From NCBI RefSeq assembly GCF_000151665.1, contig NW_013171868.1, forward strand, positions 7,501-71,500: 64,000 bases of DNA. The letters run 5' to 3'. Positions 18,746 to 28,034 of the stretch are shown here, in pieces (positions within the stretch are counted from its first letter, which is position 1; each line of letters begins with the position of its first letter). The notes below the pieces were generated by a model. It was not told the DNA's origin and did not search any database. It worked only from the letters and a program-made list of their open reading frames with translations. Position numbers and translations under genes: made by a program. The DNA is from Blastocystis hominis. Lineage: Eukaryota > Sar > Bigyra > Opalinata > Blastocystidae.

Positions 18746-20014
18746 ATGGCAACACCAACACAACCTGAGAAACTTGTATATCTCCAGAACGGAGTATTCA
18801 AGCGCAAGGAGATGACCGAGGGTATCCAGTACTACTCGGACAACTCTTTCGACACGTTCGCATTTCCGTCGACCAATGGCAACTACGTACTTACCAAGAC
18901 TGGCGATGTGTACACATGGTCCGTCGCAGGTGAAGATTTCACTTCCTTGGATAACTCGTATTTCAAGGGTAGCGATGGACAATCGATTACCATTCCAGCC
19001 AATGGAGCTATTCCCTTCTTCAAGAATAACTCGGCGTTCGGAGCGATCAATCTGCCAGAAAGTGGTTCTTTCATTCTCACGACTGACCCGGATAGTGGAC
19101 CTTCATTGGAAGCATTGACGAAGCCCGTGATTTTCGAGGCACTCGAACTTACGAGCACGTCGGACTGGTATGCGGTACCGAACTGGAATTCGGACAAGAG
19201 TGATTCGAAGGATCTATTTTTACCAAGTAAGTCGGGAACGTTCTTCCTTTCAGCCGATTCGAGCAATAACTACCAGTTCAACAAGGTCACACCAAGAAGT
19301 CTTTTCCATGAATCTCTAGGAATCGGATCTGATGGACAGAGAATCGTCACCTACTGGAACGATGCTGCCTATGGTCTATCATTGCCAACCACGGCAGGCT
19401 ATGCGACATTCAAGGTCGAGAGTAGCAATGAGAGTCCTGTTCTTGCCAATCTCACGCCTGAGATCGTCTACAAAGACATCCTCGGGTGTACTAGCAATGA
19501 AAAGTGTCTCGTGTACAACAATGGGACCAACGTGTCCAAGCTAACAATCCCATCCACTGCTGGCAAGTACGTCATGGAAGTCAAAGAAAACGGCACAGTC
19601 TCGTTATCACCCACATCGGCTAAGTTGAGTAAGACATTCGAGTACACCTCCTGGACAAGTGGACACCAGGTTGTTAGCGAGGCACTCACGTCGGAAGGTT
19701 CAGACCTTTCTGCACCGATCAAATTGGAACCCAATAAGACGTACATGATCACCATCGATGCCGTACTTCATTGTGACAACTATGAACAGGCACTTGTAGG
19801 ATTCACGAGCGTGCCAACTCTCGTAATGGGTGTCGAGACAGCTACAATCATTAAAGCAAGCTTGAATAATCCAGTGCCAACAACGACATTGAGTGGCACG
19901 AACATATTCACATCAGTACGTCCTATAGATATGAAAATTCACGTCATACGTTCTGGAGACACCACGATCGAACATTACTTCACTCGTCTGAAGGTAAGCA
20001 TCATGGAACTCTAA
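18746..20014 (+). CDS. Polinton fibre-like beta-repeat protein
   Basis: About 422 residues. A short repeat of the form (L/I)xxPSxxGxYxLxxxxxG occurs about five times (FAFPSTNGNYVLTKTGD, INLPESGSFILTT, LFLPSKSGTFFLSAD, LSLPTTAGYATFKVE, LTIPSTAGKYVMEVKENG), spaced about 65-80 residues. Such repeats are usual in shafts of viral fibres; the last 120 residues could be a head domain. The gene is divergent from the capsid gene and starts in the context AGTAAATGG. Function is inferred from architecture. Confidence 0.55.
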   Translation: MATPTQPEKLVYLQNGVFKRKEMTEGIQYYSDNSFDTFAFPSTNGNYVLTKTGDVYTWSVAGEDFTSLDNSYFKGSDGQSITIPANGAIPFFKNNSAFGAINLPESGSFILTTDPDSGPSLEALTKPVIFEALELTSTSDWYAVPNWNSDKSDSKDLFLPSKSGTFFLSADSSNNYQFNKVTPRSLFHESLGIGSDGQRIVTYWNDAAYGLSLPTTAGYATFKVESSNESPVLANLTPEIVYKDILGCTSNEKCLVYNNGTNVSKLTIPSTAGKYVMEVKENGTVSLSPTSAKLSKTFEYTSWTSGHQVVSEALTSEGSDLSAPIKLEPNKTYMITIDAVLHCDNYEQALVGFTSVPTLVMGVETATIIKASLNNPVPTTTLSGTNIFTSVRPIDMKIHVIRSGDTTIEHYFTRLKVSIMEL

Positions 20015-20051
20015 AGTCAAAGTGAAAAAGGAAGCCGTGGCTTCCAGTCTT

Positions 20052-20417
20052 TTACTTTGGCGGTAATCGTTTACCCGATACACATTCGAGTTGATCAAAT
20101 GCAACACCATCGATATCAATGAGAATTATATCACCACCTAATGTCATCACACGATGACCTTCGATATCATAGATATTCTCATTGAAAGCACGGAGTTCAG
20201 CAAGTCCTCCTACTTCACCCCACTTCACTATGTATTTATCATCATTACATGATTTCACAAGAAGATGTTGAAGATCGGGTGAATTTATCATCATATAAGG
20301 AGGATTATACTCATTATGATAATTTGTACCTTTAGGGTCCTCAACAAATGAATTAATCATATCATGCACGTATTTACGTGTGATATCAAGACGTTCATCA
20401 TTCATCCAACAGTTCAT
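20052..20417 (-). CDS. Polinton protein of unknown function
   Basis: About 121 residues, convergent with the fibre-like gene. No motif is recognised. The gap to its neighbour holds a single hairpin (GGAAGCC, GGCTTCC) and the TTTTACTTTGG motif on both strands. Confidence 0.5.
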   Translation of the reverse strand: MNCWMNDERLDITRKYVHDMINSFVEDPKGTNYHNEYNPPYMMINSPDLQHLLVKSCNDDKYIVKWGEVGGLAELRAFNENIYDIEGHRVMTLGGDIILIDIDGVAFDQLECVSGKRLPPK

Positions 20418-20462
20418 TTGTATTTCTATTTATGTTTACATTATTTAAATGTTTTACCTCAT

Positions 20463-20544
20463 GGGGAGGCTATGCCTCGCCCCGGGAAGTCTTGGGAGGC
20501 AAAGCCTCCCGGCGGAACTTCGTTCCGCCAATCTTCGGCTTCCC
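20463..20544. repeat. nested hairpin cluster 10 (intergenic)
   Basis: A near-perfect hairpin (GGGGAGGC ... GCCTCGCCCC) is followed by an outer GGGAAG ... CTTCCC pair enclosing GGGAGGCAAAGCCTCCC and GGCGGAACTTCGTTCCGCC. The last word is identical to the one at 13265. Confidence 0.9.
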
Positions 20545-20545
20545 C

Positions 20546-20752
20546 CTACCTTACCTTGATATCCGTCTCACCCAATGTAGGCGAGTGTACAGATATATCA
20601 CTTCCACTGTCGTCACTGGATTCATTCTTCTCGTTGTACACGCATAGGCAGTGACATCTGTCCTTGCATTTCGAGTCAACCACTAGCTTGTGGTTCTTTC
20701 TTCCACTCATCCATTTCCATGCACTTTTCAGCCATTGAATAAAGCGGTTCAT
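20546..20752 (-). CDS. Polinton small protein, unknown
   Basis: 68 residues with a basic, Trp-rich amphipathic N-terminus (FIQWLKSAWKWMSGRK), a Cys cluster (CKDRCHCLC) and an acidic Ser tail. A membrane-interacting peptide is possible. Start context CATAAATGA, nearly back to back with the integrase start. Confidence 0.45.
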   Translation of the reverse strand: MNRFIQWLKSAWKWMSGRKNHKLVVDSKCKDRCHCLCVYNEKNESSDDSGSDISVHSPTLGETDIKVR

Positions 20753-20754
20753 TT

Positions 20755-21748
20755 ATGAATGAAATCAAGGAACTAAGGAAACCAGCCAAGCGAAAAGGTG
20801 CAACTCGAGTGATCATCAGTGGCTTCAAGAGAAACATATACTTCATCGATCTCATCGATTTCTCTTCCAAACAAGACAAATGGATTCAGGAAGTGTTGGG
20901 CAGACAGAAGAGTACAGGATTCCACAAGAATCGTGGATACAAGTATGTCCTTGTGTGCATTGATGGATATTCGAAATACCTGATGGCTCGGCGACTGAAA
21001 AGCAAGAGTGCCACAGAAGTCACGCATGCGATGAAGGACATCATTCAGACATACGGACCACCAAAGCATATTTGCTCGGATCGAGGCACCGAGTTCACCA
21101 ATGCCATCTTTCGTACCAACATCTTGGACAAGTATGACATCACCATGTATCACATGGATTCAGCGAATAAGGCTAGTACTAGCCGAACGAGCAATTCGAG
21201 ATATCAAGGAAGACATCATGGTTCCATTCAATCAATCGAAAGGTGTATGGTTCGACTTGATCGATGGTGCCGTTCGTAGACACAATGGAAGGAAGAACAG
21301 AGACACCGGATATACACCCAATGACATTTGGAACAACGATATCTTGTACACGGAGAAGACAGAACCATCCAACATGACAGCGAAGGACACGACGCCTCAA
21401 TTCGATGTGGGTGATTATGTTCGAGTGACACGAAGACCTCGTGTTCTGGAAAAGCGATCATTGACGAGCAAATGGTCTCAGGACTTGTATCAAGTTGTTG
21501 ACATTGACGATCGATTCATGCCATTGATGTACGAAGTGAAGAATATGGAAAGCGGTAGCAAGCAGAAGTGCTATCATTGGGAACTCCTGGCAAGCAAATG
21601 CAAACCACAGCCAGCACCACCAGTCACGCGATCCAAGAGTCGAAAGGAACCCAATGCATTGAGAGAGGTAGCAAGGTCACATCGACCCATTACGAGGAGT
21701 CAGAAGAAGCAGAAGAAGCGTCCCCAAGATGTTCGAAAACGATCGTGA
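20755..21748 (+). pseudogene. Polinton integrase (retroviral-type), looks broken
   Basis: The region holds a retroviral-type integrase core: strands around FIDLIDFSSKQDKW and YVLVCIDGYSKY, the second catalytic Asp in ICSDRGTEF, and a C-terminal part with a chromodomain/SH3-like stretch (KRSLTSKWSQDLYQVVDID). It would catalyse insertion of the element into host DNA. The copy looks broken, with about one break. Confidence 0.75.
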
Positions 21749-22157
21749 TGCTCTTCACACCACCTAGAAGCATGAGAGGAAGATTCGAATACGTACGAAG
21801 GACAGGAGAGTTGCCCCCAATATTCACAACAGCATAACCAGTATGAGACACAAGACTATTCAATGTATCGATGTACGGTCTGTCTAGGATAGGCGTATTG
21901 TCAAACGTGACTAGCACTCGATAACCCTTTTCAACCACGGATTCGATTGACGTGCAATCGTTGAACATGTCGTCAGGAAGGTACGTTATGACAGTCGTGG
22001 TTATCAGGTACGATCCGGACGGCATAGGCGGCATACCATCACCACCCCATTCGCTATTGAATGATTCGGTAGTTTCTGGTGTGTACTCGAAGACAAATGC
22101 TTCATTCGCTTTCACGAAACAAGCCGCACTCCCCCCACGAGTATTGAGGAACACCAT
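21690..22157 (-). CDS. Polinton protein of unknown function
   Basis: An open frame of about 155 codons convergent with the integrase region, overlapping its end. Beta-rich, with a GG site near its start. No family is recognised. It may belong to a larger gene that begins near 22274. Confidence 0.4.
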   Translation of the reverse strand: MVFLNTRGGSAACFVKANEAFVFEYTPETTESFNSEWGGDGMPPMPSGSYLITTTVITYLPDDMFNDCTSIESVVEKGYRVLVTFDNTPILDRPYIDTLNSLVSHTGYAVVNIGGNSPVLRTYSNLPLMLLGGVKSITIVFEHLGDASSASSDSS

Positions 22158-22279
22158 CCACTGTCTCTCGAATTAGCACATGATGACCGTCCTTCTCTGG
22201 CATGTTGATGAGCATGTTGTCGAGCTTCTTGAACGTGTAGTTGTTTCCATTGCTACTGAAAATGTACGACATTTACTTT

Positions 22280-22837
22280 TTACTTTGGATGATTTCGTTG
22301 ATATGCACGAACGTACACACCCTTCAGACACGCACCATCATCGATGAACAGATCGGACAACTCGGGAGGCACTTTATCATCCACCACTTTGAAGACCACG
22401 CGAACATAGTAGTTGGAGAAGAAGTAAACAGCACGATTCTCAGTCATTACACCGATGATGTGAGTGGGTAGTGAATTGGGGGCACTACGTGCCCCGGGAG
22501 CAACTTCGTTGCTCCCTACATCGCCTCTCCAAAACACGTTCAGAGGCACACCGAGCAGACCATTGGATTTCAATTGAGGCAATAGATACTCCCATTCATC
22601 CTCGGTAAACAAAGGTGGGCGAGTTTCATCCAATGTCATCTCGATGCAATCATAGTCGTGCAAGATCAAACCACAGTTCACATTTGCTTGCGGAGTGCAA
22701 ACACTGAAGCCGAATAGACGCTCGGAATTGATCGGATACTTGGTGTGAATGATGATGTCGGCGAGTTCGATATTCTCGTCCTCACAAGTGCGTACCAGGG
22801 AAGACCATGTGTTGTTTTCTGTTTTCTTGTACTTCAT
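22280..22837 (-). CDS. Polinton protein of unknown function
   Basis: About 185 residues, start in the context CCTAAATGA. No motif is recognised. A double hairpin (22479-22516) is read through in the middle of the gene as GSNEVAPGARSAPNS, which resembles the peptides the hairpins give in other genes. Confidence 0.5.
   Translation of the reverse strand: MKYKKTENNTWSSLVRTCEDENIELADIIIHTKYPINSERLFGFSVCTPQANVNCGLILHDYDCIEMTLDETRPPLFTEDEWEYLLPQLKSNGLLGVPLNVFWRGDVGSNEVAPGARSAPNSLPTHIIGVMTENRAVYFFSNYYVRVVFKVVDDKVPPELSDLFIDDGACLKGVYVRAYQRNHPK
22479..22516. repeat. double hairpin 11, inside a gene
   Basis: GGGGCACTACGTGCCCC followed by a 21-bp hairpin with GGGAGCAAC and GTTGCTCCC arms, inside the gene at 22280-22837. 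Confidence 0.9.
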
Positions 22838-22889
22838 TTAGGGAAGCATCTAGGGTTAAAAGAGAAAATATAAATATATAAATATATAA

Positions 22890-23315
22890 ATGAATAGACC
22901 TACTCACACTTTGAATCCCAATACTGGCCGAGAAATCCAAATCAACGGAGTTCGCTTCTGGAACCTTCTCAAGCGTGGATACAAGTACGACGAGAAATTG
23001 AATCGCTTGTACGATACAACATTGCCTGAAGGTACGACGAAGTACGTTCCCAAGTCGAGAATGCTTTCTCCCAGCAATCGCTCCATGATTATTGGTGGCA
23101 CAGCATACTACGAGTTACTCCATGACAACTATAGACCACGAGGTGGCAAATGGGTGAAGATGACGAAAGAAGAAGCCAAAGCATACGATAATGATCCGGA
23201 CATCAACAAGATATTCGCAAACGACGATTCAGACGATTCGTCGTCCGAGTCTGAGTATGTCGACATCGATGAATTCGAATATGACGAAGATGGCCATGCG
23301 ATTTTCCCATTCTAG
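22890..23315 (+). CDS. Polinton small protein with polymerase-like N-terminal motif
   Basis: About 141 residues, start in the context ATATAAATGA. The N-terminus (LNPNTGREIQINGVRFWNLL) matches the N-terminus of the polymerase gene product that follows (INPETGRKIKVGRQIWKRL), and the NPxTGRxI core recalls the two-cysteine adaptor motif of large DNA viruses, though the cysteines are absent. The C-terminus is a Ser/Asp acidic tail. Possibly a terminal-protein or polymerase partner; this is inference. Confidence 0.5.
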   Translation: MNRPTHTLNPNTGREIQINGVRFWNLLKRGYKYDEKLNRLYDTTLPEGTTKYVPKSRMLSPSNRSMIIGGTAYYELLHDNYRPRGGKWVKMTKEEAKAYDNDPDINKIFANDDSDDSSSESEYVDIDEFEYDEDGHAIFPF

Positions 23316-23395
23316 GGATGCCTTCGGCATCCCGGGGCAACGAGGGACGACTTCGTCGTCCCGGGGGAGCTATGCTCCCCCACGTACGTTGCCCC
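23315..23395. repeat. nested hairpin cluster 12 (intergenic)
   Basis: GGGATGCCTTCGGCATCCC, then an outer pair GGGGCAACG and CGTTGCCCC enclosing GGGACGACTTCGTCGTCCC (identical to 15161) and GGGGGAGCTATGCTCCCCC (one loop base from the word at 24850). Confidence 0.95.
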
Positions 23396-23481
23396 TCTTC
23401 TAGGCTGGAAATTCCATAACTATTTTCCAAGTCACGCCATTTTCACTTTGGTCACTTAAAGAATTTGTCGCCTATATATAA

Positions 23482-26400
23482 ATGGATTCTTTTCGCGACG
23501 AATATACTATTAACCCTGAGACTGGACGAAAGATTAAGGTTGGGAGACAAATCTGGAAACGATTAGCAGCCAAGTACTATATGATCGATGGGAAGTTCAC
23601 CGATCAGACCATTCCTGATTCACGAGCGTATCTGTCGAACAAGGTATTCGGGCTGAAACAAGTAACACCTAACAGACGAGTGACACATAGGCGCGTCAGT
23701 GATCCCAAAGGAGAGCATAAGTATCTGATTGTTGGAAGCAAGACATGGAACGAGCGATTTCTTGAGTATGAATGGAATGGACATGAATTCGGTGACAAGC
23801 GAGGTCGTCCGTTGCCTGAGTTCATGAACACGGTGGAGAAGAGACGTGAAGCACGTCGCAATAAGGCATTCGCTCGGTTCGATCGCAAAGTGGCCGAAGG
23901 GCGCTTGTCGGACGTGATCAACTCGTCACTCGGGTATGCACTCACGTACTATCACACTGTGGAAGGAGATATGTACAAGGAATGGATGAATGAGAAGCGC
24001 ACCAAGAAGGACTTCCGGCTCAATAACGATGATGACAAGAGACTGTGGGTTCGACTACCGGGTGAAAAGGGCGAAGAGGAAGTGGAACCGATCAACCTCG
24101 TAATCGATGAAAGCGAGGAGTTCAATGAGATCGTGAAGAAGTTTATCATGACTGGTATGCGCGAGTACAACCAGTGTTTCGTCACCATCATGGCATACAA
24201 CCTCATGTTGACACATGACGGAGATCCCAAGATTCTCAACCTCACCGATGATCGATTGGGACACCTCCGCATCGTTCGCCGAGATCGTATCGATGAGTGG
24301 ATCAAGGACTACCTGAAGTGGTACCGAAATGGTGTAGAGGAACAGGAGACAGAGGGAAGTGGGTTCGCGTACCATGGGTGGATCGGCTTCCATGTCGAGA
24401 TGTTCCCACTACGGACATTCGTGGGCTACAAGCACCACACACCTTTTATCATTGGACAGACGGCGGTCAACCCGAATATCAATGACAACCGATGTCTGCA
24501 ACGGTGTCTCATCCTGGCAAGTGAAGGCGGGCACAAGATTATTGCAAATCGCAAGATGGGCGATGCGAGTGTGTACAACAAGTGGTGGAAGCAACCCGAC
24601 AAGAACAAGGTGTTCGGAGTGACCATTCACGAGGTGGAGGAGGCGATGAACATTCGCGACAATGCACCCTTCAACGCGAGTGAAGAGAATTTTGCGAGAT
24701 TGGAAGAACTGTTGAAAGTCTCTCTCAATGTATTCGAGGTCACACTCTTGCCTGGATACGATGACAACTCCGAGGATAAATACGATCTATTCACGTGTTA
24801 TCAAGTGTACAAGCCGAAAAGGAAGGGTGGATGTGGAGAGCAAAGAAGTGGGGGAGCTACGCTCCCCCGGCGGAACGAAGTTCCGCCACGAAGTTGCTCC
24901 CGGGGCAACGAAGTTGCCCCATGTGTGTCACTTTGCATCGTGAATGATACACGGGAGGGGGAAGAAATTCCCAAGCATTTCTTGTACATCAAGGACTTGA
25001 GCGATTTCAAACATCGTATCTTTCGTCAGAGTGATGTGAAGAATAGACATACAGCAAGAAACGTGAAGTGCAGGTTCTGTGACGACTTCTTCGGATCTCG
25101 CAAAGCCGTTCATGCTCACGAAGTACAAGTACATCGTGAACTCGTCAATGAAAGCGAAGAGTACGAGTTGGCGAACGAGGAGACTCGGTTGCGATTCACC
25201 AACCAGCGATACGAAATGCCAGCACCGGTCGTCGTGTACGCTGACTTCGAGTCAGCCATTGATGACAAGAACAGACACAAGCCCATCATGTTGTCCTGTT
25301 TGGCCGTGTCACGCATTCCAGCCATTGATACGCAGCTACGAGTCTTCCATGCACCACACGAAAGCGAAGTAGACCTTCGTCCTTTCATGGACTATCTCGT
25401 GCAATTGCACGAGAGAGTGAAAGAATACCTCTTCGATGAATTGCCCCTCGAGAACTCTCCGAGCATCGAGAAGGACTTTCGTTCAGCAACCGTGTGTCCC
25501 TTCTGTCGCAAGAAACTGGAGGACGACAAGGTACGTCATCATGCACATGTGGCAGGTGAATACACCACAGGAAAGGGAGAAGTACGCCACTTCGAAGCCG
25601 GACAGTACATCTGCACCTGTTGTACCAAGTGTAACCTACAACTCTCATTCAACAAGAAGAACTATCGTCTGCCAGTTTACTTTCACAATGGATCGCACTA
25701 TGATTTCACATTCATCATGAAGCTCATCGCGACGATGCCTGGCGGGAATCTCGAAGTCATTCCAACCACCGAGGACAAGGAAATGCAGATCGAGTACAAT
25801 GGCATTCAATTCAAGGACTCGTTGAAACTCATCAGCAGTCCACTGCGTTCCATTGTGGCACAGACACTTGGAGGCAACTTGGACCTCTATGTGCACACCA
25901 AACAACAACTACGCAAGTACTGCGAGTCTCGAGGCAAGCAATGGGATGATGAATACATCGATCTGTTGACACGGAAAGAACCCATGTTCTACAGTCTCAT
26001 CAAGTCGTACGAGTCATTGAACAATACCGTCATTCCTTCTCGCGAGCAATGCATTGATGATATGAAGGGAGAGATGATGCCACAAGACGAGTATGATCAC
26101 ATGGTGAAGCTGTGGAAGACCTTCGATATCAAGACATGGGGTGAATACTACGAATTGTACAATGTACTCGATGTGACTCTCATGGCTGATGCATTCGAGC
26201 ATTTTCGCGTTACCACACTGAATGCATTCGGTGTTGATCCCATGCATTACATCACAGCACCACAAATGGCATATTCGCTCTTCTTGAAGGTTACAATGGA
26301 GGGCGATCATAGTGAGAGTAACCTCATGACCCTCGCAAGGAAATGGGCTCAGTACATCATGCGCATCAACGCCAACGAGGGACTCGCCGAGAAACAACTG

Positions 26401-27993
26401 GTGAAAGTGTTCTTGAATCGCATGGGTGAGTTCTATGAGAGCAAGGGCATTCGATTGATGGAAACAAATGATATCGATGACTTCATGCGATTGTTGAAGA
26501 ACCTGCGAGGAGGTATCACACAGATTGTGAAACGACATGCCAAGGTTGATATTGCCAACAAGGAGCAAGCAACGTCGTCCCAAGGCATCTACTACCTGGA
26601 CGCCAACAACCTGTACGGTGGAGCCATGCATCGAATGATGCCTTACGAGTTGGTGGGTGTACCTGAGCGACGAGAAGTGATGGAGAGGATCAATCGTGAC
26701 CCGAATGGGTGGGTGCAATCACTCAAGACGTTCGGCAAGTATGGATTCTTCATCGAGTGCGATATCGAGGCACCAGTGGAGTTACACGACAAGTTCAATG
26801 ACTTACCATTCTTCCCCGTACAGAAGGCAGGTATGTACTCCGATGGAATCAAGAAGTACGCTGAGAAGAACGACATTGTGGACAAAGTGAAAGAGGTGAA
26901 TACACCGAAGCTCATCTGCGATCTTGTACCTCGTCGCAAGTATCTCGTGCATTACTCACTGTTGCAACTGGGCATTCAACAGGGTTATCGTGTCACGCAC
27001 ATTCACCATATCATTCGATTCAAGCAGGCACCATTTATCTTCGAGTACGTGAACATGCTGAGTGAGAAACGAGCCAAGTCCAAGACCACTGTGGAGAAGA
27101 ACCTGTATAAGCTGTTAGCAAACTCAACCTATGGCAAATTCGTTGAGACTGGACTGAAGCGAATGAAGGTGAAGTTCGCCAACACGTGGAATGAACGCGA
27201 GGCTATCATCCAGAAGCATGGATACGACATGATTGCTGGAACAACCATGTATTCCGAGAATCTGATCGGCATCAAGCTGAACACACCGGTGCGCAAGGTA
27301 GAGAAGCCATTCTTCATCGGGTTCGCCATTCTCGACATGTCCAAACACATCATCTACGATTTCTACTACAACGTGCTCAAGACGACATTCGACACCGTGG
27401 AGCTGTTGGGACAGGACACGGATTCACTCATCGTGCAACTGCACGATCGCGCTAACATCGTTCACAAGATGTGTGACATGTACAAATCATTCGACTTCTC
27501 GGAATTGGATAACACTAGCTACTTCTATGGAGAACTCGTGAAGTATTACGATCACGAAGTGGACAAGAGCAAGTTCCCTTCATTGGACTCGTTCCTCAAT
27601 TTCAACAAGAAGTTGCCTGGTCCTATCTTCAAGGACGAGCACAACGGACATCGCATCACGGAGTTCGTGGGACTGAGACCGAAGATGTACTGCTTGGTTG
27701 ATGAGAAGCATGTGATACACAATGCAGCGAAGGGAGTACCTCGCAACGTCGTGATTGACGGTGAGAGGATGAGCGTGAAGAACATCGAACTATACAAGCG
27801 CGTCCTCGAGGCAGAGAAGAAGGAAGATGCAGTGATCGAAGGCAGCTTCAAGCGTATCAACAATCAAGCATTCAACATCAGCACGAAAGAACAAACCAAG
27901 ACACTCATGACTTGCACAGATAACAAACGTTGGATCTTGGACGACAACGTGCACACACTGGCGTTTGGACATTACCGATTGAAGGACATGTAA
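23482..27993 (+). CDS. Polinton protein-primed DNA polymerase B
   Basis: About 1,503 residues, start in the context TATAAATGG. Exonuclease motifs: YADFES (near 585), HNGSHYDF (near 734) and YNVLDVT (near 893). Polymerase motifs: A in YYLDANNLYGG (near 1036), B in KLLANSTYGKF (near 1214), C in GQDTDSLIV (near 1310). Two Cys/His clusters precede the catalytic part (CRFCDDFF near 530; CPFCRKK with later CTCCTKC near 672-720). The 500-residue N-terminal extension is not recognised except for the NPETGRKI motif. A hairpin cluster (24850-24920) is read through between the extension and the zinc clusters. The enzyme would copy the element from a protein primer bound at the terminal repeats. Confidence 0.93.
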   Translation: MDSFRDEYTINPETGRKIKVGRQIWKRLAAKYYMIDGKFTDQTIPDSRAYLSNKVFGLKQVTPNRRVTHRRVSDPKGEHKYLIVGSKTWNERFLEYEWNGHEFGDKRGRPLPEFMNTVEKRREARRNKAFARFDRKVAEGRLSDVINSSLGYALTYYHTVEGDMYKEWMNEKRTKKDFRLNNDDDKRLWVRLPGEKGEEEVEPINLVIDESEEFNEIVKKFIMTGMREYNQCFVTIMAYNLMLTHDGDPKILNLTDDRLGHLRIVRRDRIDEWIKDYLKWYRNGVEEQETEGSGFAYHGWIGFHVEMFPLRTFVGYKHHTPFIIGQTAVNPNINDNRCLQRCLILASEGGHKIIANRKMGDASVYNKWWKQPDKNKVFGVTIHEVEEAMNIRDNAPFNASEENFARLEELLKVSLNVFEVTLLPGYDDNSEDKYDLFTCYQVYKPKRKGGCGEQRSGGATLPRRNEVPPRSCSRGNEVAPCVSLCIVNDTREGEEIPKHFLYIKDLSDFKHRIFRQSDVKNRHTARNVKCRFCDDFFGSRKAVHAHEVQVHRELVNESEEYELANEETRLRFTNQRYEMPAPVVVYADFESAIDDKNRHKPIMLSCLAVSRIPAIDTQLRVFHAPHESEVDLRPFMDYLVQLHERVKEYLFDELPLENSPSIEKDFRSATVCPFCRKKLEDDKVRHHAHVAGEYTTGKGEVRHFEAGQYICTCCTKCNLQLSFNKKNYRLPVYFHNGSHYDFTFIMKLIATMPGGNLEVIPTTEDKEMQIEYNGIQFKDSLKLISSPLRSIVAQTLGGNLDLYVHTKQQLRKYCESRGKQWDDEYIDLLTRKEPMFYSLIKSYESLNNTVIPSREQCIDDMKGEMMPQDEYDHMVKLWKTFDIKTWGEYYELYNVLDVTLMADAFEHFRVTTLNAFGVDPMHYITAPQMAYSLFLKVTMEGDHSESNLMTLARKWAQYIMRINANEGLAEKQLVKVFLNRMGEFYESKGIRLMETNDIDDFMRLLKNLRGGITQIVKRHAKVDIANKEQATSSQGIYYLDANNLYGGAMHRMMPYELVGVPERREVMERINRDPNGWVQSLKTFGKYGFFIECDIEAPVELHDKFNDLPFFPVQKAGMYSDGIKKYAEKNDIVDKVKEVNTPKLICDLVPRRKYLVHYSLLQLGIQQGYRVTHIHHIIRFKQAPFIFEYVNMLSEKRAKSKTTVEKNLYKLLANSTYGKFVETGLKRMKVKFANTWNEREAIIQKHGYDMIAGTTMYSENLIGIKLNTPVRKVEKPFFIGFAILDMSKHIIYDFYYNVLKTTFDTVELLGQDTDSLIVQLHDRANIVHKMCDMYKSFDFSELDNTSYFYGELVKYYDHEVDKSKFPSLDSFLNFNKKLPGPIFKDEHNGHRITEFVGLRPKMYCLVDEKHVIHNAAKGVPRNVVIDGERMSVKNIELYKRVLEAEKKEDAVIEGSFKRINNQAFNISTKEQTKTLMTCTDNKRWILDDNVHTLAFGHYRLKDM
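24850..24920. repeat. nested hairpin cluster 13, inside the polymerase gene
   Basis: GGGGGAGCTACGCTCCCCC and GGCGGAACGAAGTTCCGCC lie inside an outer GAGCAA ... TTGCTC pair (24838-24899), followed by GGGGCAACGAAGTTGCCCC. The cluster encodes a Gly/Arg/Pro-rich loop between conserved parts of the polymerase. Confidence 0.95.
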
Positions 27994-28034
27994 AGGAAAT
28001 GTTGTTTTTACTTTGTTTTCTTAGTCAAACAGTG

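Noticed and set aside
12423-24920. hairpins as rho-independent-type terminators
   Set aside because: Several lie inside genes, occur in pairs or nests, and have no U tract behind them; a pure terminator role does not fit.
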